A model generated the notes under the pieces. It was not told the origin of the DNA. It searched no databases and saw only the letters and a program-made list of their open reading frames with translations. Of a stretch of DNA of 7,172 bases, positions 6,025 to 7,172 are shown piece after piece. This DNA comes from Gammaproteobacteria bacterium (lineage in GTDB: Bacteria > Pseudomonadota > Gammaproteobacteria > SZUA-229): NCBI GenBank assembly GCA_030641945.1, contig DAOWLL010000078.1:1-7172 (forward strand), written 5' to 3'. The position numbers and the translations under genes were made by a program. Positions within the stretch are counted from its first letter, which is position 1. Each line of letters begins with the position of its first letter.

Positions 6025-6133
6025 TGAAGTCGTATGTCTTTGGTCATTTGTCTTTGGTCAAACTGACACGAATCCCTGACCAAGGACGCATGACCAACGA
6101 CCAACGACCAATGATTCAAGACCAAAGACTTAA
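6025..6133. repeat. Inverted array of 7-base repeats (GACCAAN / NTTGGTC) filling the panD-ppc gap
   Basis: The right arm (6078-6133) is eight consecutive 7-base units in exact phase: GACCAAG, GACGCAT, GACCAAC, GACCAAC, GACCAAT, GATTCAA, GACCAAA, GACTTAA. The left arm (6025-6059) is five units of the complementary type in exact phase: TGAAGTC, GTATGTC, TTTGGTC, ATTTGTC, TTTGGTC. An 18-base spacer (6060-6077) separates them. The 11-mer GTCTTTGGTCA occurs exactly at 6036-6046 and 6050-6060. Its near-complement TGACCAAGGAC lies at 6077-6087, where the one change still allows a G-U pair. The arms can fold into a long imperfect hairpin in either transcript. The last unit contains the ppc stop codon, and the first begins five bases after the panD stop. 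A bidirectional transcription end is plausible, though there is no T-run. It resembles in style the heptanucleotide STRR repeats described in cyanobacteria, but I do not claim the same family. Confidence 0.85.
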
Positions 6134-7172
6134 CCCGTATTCCTCATCCCCGCCGCAATTGCATTGATGCTGCGCAACAGCGGATCAAGCCAGCTTTCGC
6201 GTTCTTCCTCGCTCAAAGACTCATCTCGATAATGCTTCAGCAGTTTTATCTGAATATGGTTGAGTGGATCCAGGTAGGGGTCGCGGCGCATCAGCGATAC
6301 TGACAATGCTGGATTGTCGTCCAGCAAAGTGTTCATCTGCGCGACCTTGAGAGTGAGTTCCAGTGTGCGTTTGTATTCAGCACGGACCATGTCGAACACG
6401 CGCTTGCGGGTATTTTCAGACAGGCACAGTTCAGAATACTCCTCGGCGGTGATGATATCGGCCTTGTACATGGCCATTTCAGTGTTGCTGAGCAAGGCCC
6501 TGAAGTAGGGCCACTCCAGGTGCAGTTCCTGCAGTTTGGCCAGGCGTGACTCGTCACCGTCGATGTATTTTTGCAGGGCAGAGCCGATGCCGTACCAGGC
6601 AGGCAGGGTGTGTCTCGCCTGTGCCCAGCCGAATACCCAGCCAATTGCGCGCACCGATGATTTTGAGCGGTCACCTTTCTTGCGGTGAGAGGGACGCGAA
6701 CCGATGTTCATCTGTGCAATCTCGGATACCGGCGTGGCTTCGTAAAAATAATCGAGGAAGCCTTCAGTGTGGTCTGTGAGCTGGCGGTAGCTGGCTTCAC
6801 CGGTATTCATCAGTTCACGCATGATTTCCATGCGTTCCGGTGTCGAGGTGCTGGGCTCATCGATCACGGTGAAGCGTGTTGCCAGCATCAGGCCGGAGAT
6901 ACCCATGGTGAGCTCGTATACAGCGGTCTCTGCGTTACTGTACTTGTTCGACAGCACTTCACCCTGTTCGGTGAACTTGATCTGTCCATGCACGGTACCT
7001 TCCGGCTGTGCGAGGATGGACTCGTGGGTCGGGCCGCCGCCGCGGCCGATAGTGCCGCCGCGTCCGTGAAACAAACGGCATTCAAGCTTGTGCCTGTCGG
7101 CCAGTGCAATGACCTTGCGTTGTGCTTCGAACAATTGCCACGATGATGCCAGTATGCCGCCGTCTTTACATG
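6130..7172 (-). CDS. ppc: Phosphoenolpyruvate carboxylase, C-terminal part (runs off the window)
   Basis: PEP carboxylase makes oxaloacetate from PEP and bicarbonate, refilling the TCA cycle and feeding aspartate synthesis. The last 347 codons of about 900 are visible. The frame is open to the window edge, reading CKDGGILASSWQLFEAQ before the TTG (Leu) codon at 7132-7134, so that codon is internal and not a start. The glycine-rich catalytic loop FHGRGGTIGRGGGPTH is encoded at about 7024-7071. GSRPSHRK, VRAIGWVFGWAQ, LPAWYGIGSALQK and DPLNHIQ follow, and the protein ends AAGMRNTG exactly as in E. coli. Residues that bind the inhibitor aspartate in the E. coli enzyme have counterparts: Arg of the GRGG loop, Lys in MYKAD, Arg in MRRDPYLDP, and Asn in RNTG. 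Feedback inhibition by aspartate is therefore expected. The gene converges on panD, and its stop codon TAA (6130-6132) lies in the last heptamer unit. Confidence 0.96.
   Translation of the reverse strand, partial: CKDGGILASSWQLFEAQRKVIALADRHKLECRLFHGRGGTIGRGGGPTHESILAQPEGTVHGQIKFTEQGEVLSNKYSNAETAVYELTMGISGLMLATRFTVIDEPSTSTPERMEIMRELMNTGEASYRQLTDHTEGFLDYFYEATPVSEIAQMNIGSRPSHRKKGDRSKSSVRAIGWVFGWAQARHTLPAWYGIGSALQKYIDGDESRLAKLQELHLEWPYFRALLSNTEMAMYKADIITAEEYSELCLSENTRKRVFDMVRAEYKRTLELTLKVAQMNTLLDDNPALSVSLMRRDPYLDPLNHIQIKLLKHYRDESLSEEERESWLDPLLRSINAIAAGMRNTG

Noticed and set aside
6025..6133. CRISPR array or transposon end
   Set aside because: Units are only 7 bases with no unique spacers between them, and no cas or transposase gene is nearby.
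7132..7134. TTG codon as the start of a short 334-residue protein
   Set aside because: The frame continues upstream to the window edge and encodes conserved PEP carboxylase residues (CKDGG), so the codon is an internal leucine.
6685..7146. Plus-strand open frame of 153 codons opposite ppc
   Set aside because: It lies antisense to the strongly conserved ppc coding sequence and shows no recognisable protein. It is a shadow of the codon pattern on the other strand.

Overview
The window reads as a chromosomal housekeeping segment from a gammaproteobacterium, probably an uncultivated or little-studied one. The reasons are an E. coli-type poly(A) polymerase (PcnB) followed directly by FolK, the order pcnB-folK-panB-panC-panD, which matches E. 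coli as I remember it, and a PEP carboxylase whose C-terminus ends in the same residues as the E. coli enzyme. Base composition is moderate and even. I see no tRNA, rRNA, CRISPR array, insertion sequence or phage gene.

Layout. Positions 1-126 hold no convincing gene but do hold a long imperfect palindrome centred near position 53. A Nudix hydrolase follows (127-564). An 88-base gap with a good extended -10 promoter leads into a tightly packed + strand series: SAM-dependent O-methyltransferase (653-1321, TTG start), pcnB (1328-2680), folK (2661-3194), a deoxynucleoside kinase (3191-3877), panB (3877-4698) and panC (4685-5575). These genes are 6 bases apart or overlap by 1-20 bases, as expected for one transcript. 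After a 63-base AT-rich gap comes panD (5639-6019). On the - strand, converging on panD, is the 3' part of ppc (6130 to the window edge). The 110 bases between panD and ppc consist almost wholly of an inverted array of 7-base repeats.

How the genes fit together. PanB, PanC and PanD supply three of the four steps from 2-oxoisovalerate and aspartate to pantothenate, the CoA precursor. The ketopantoate reductase step is not in the window. PanB consumes 5,10-methylene-tetrahydrofolate and FolK makes a folate precursor, so the operon joins one-carbon supply to a consumer of it. Oxaloacetate from PEP carboxylase is the source of the aspartate that PanD decarboxylates, although ppc is transcribed separately. 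The deoxynucleoside kinase is a nucleotide-salvage enzyme placed between folK and panB. PcnB acts in mRNA decay and has no metabolic link.

No wholly new protein system is visible. The parts that known families do not explain are non-coding: the heptamer inverted array at 6025-6133 and the nested palindrome at 1-105. Smaller points are substitutions in the Nudix box and in a usually conserved PanC motif, and an 18-base duplication in the PcnB tail.
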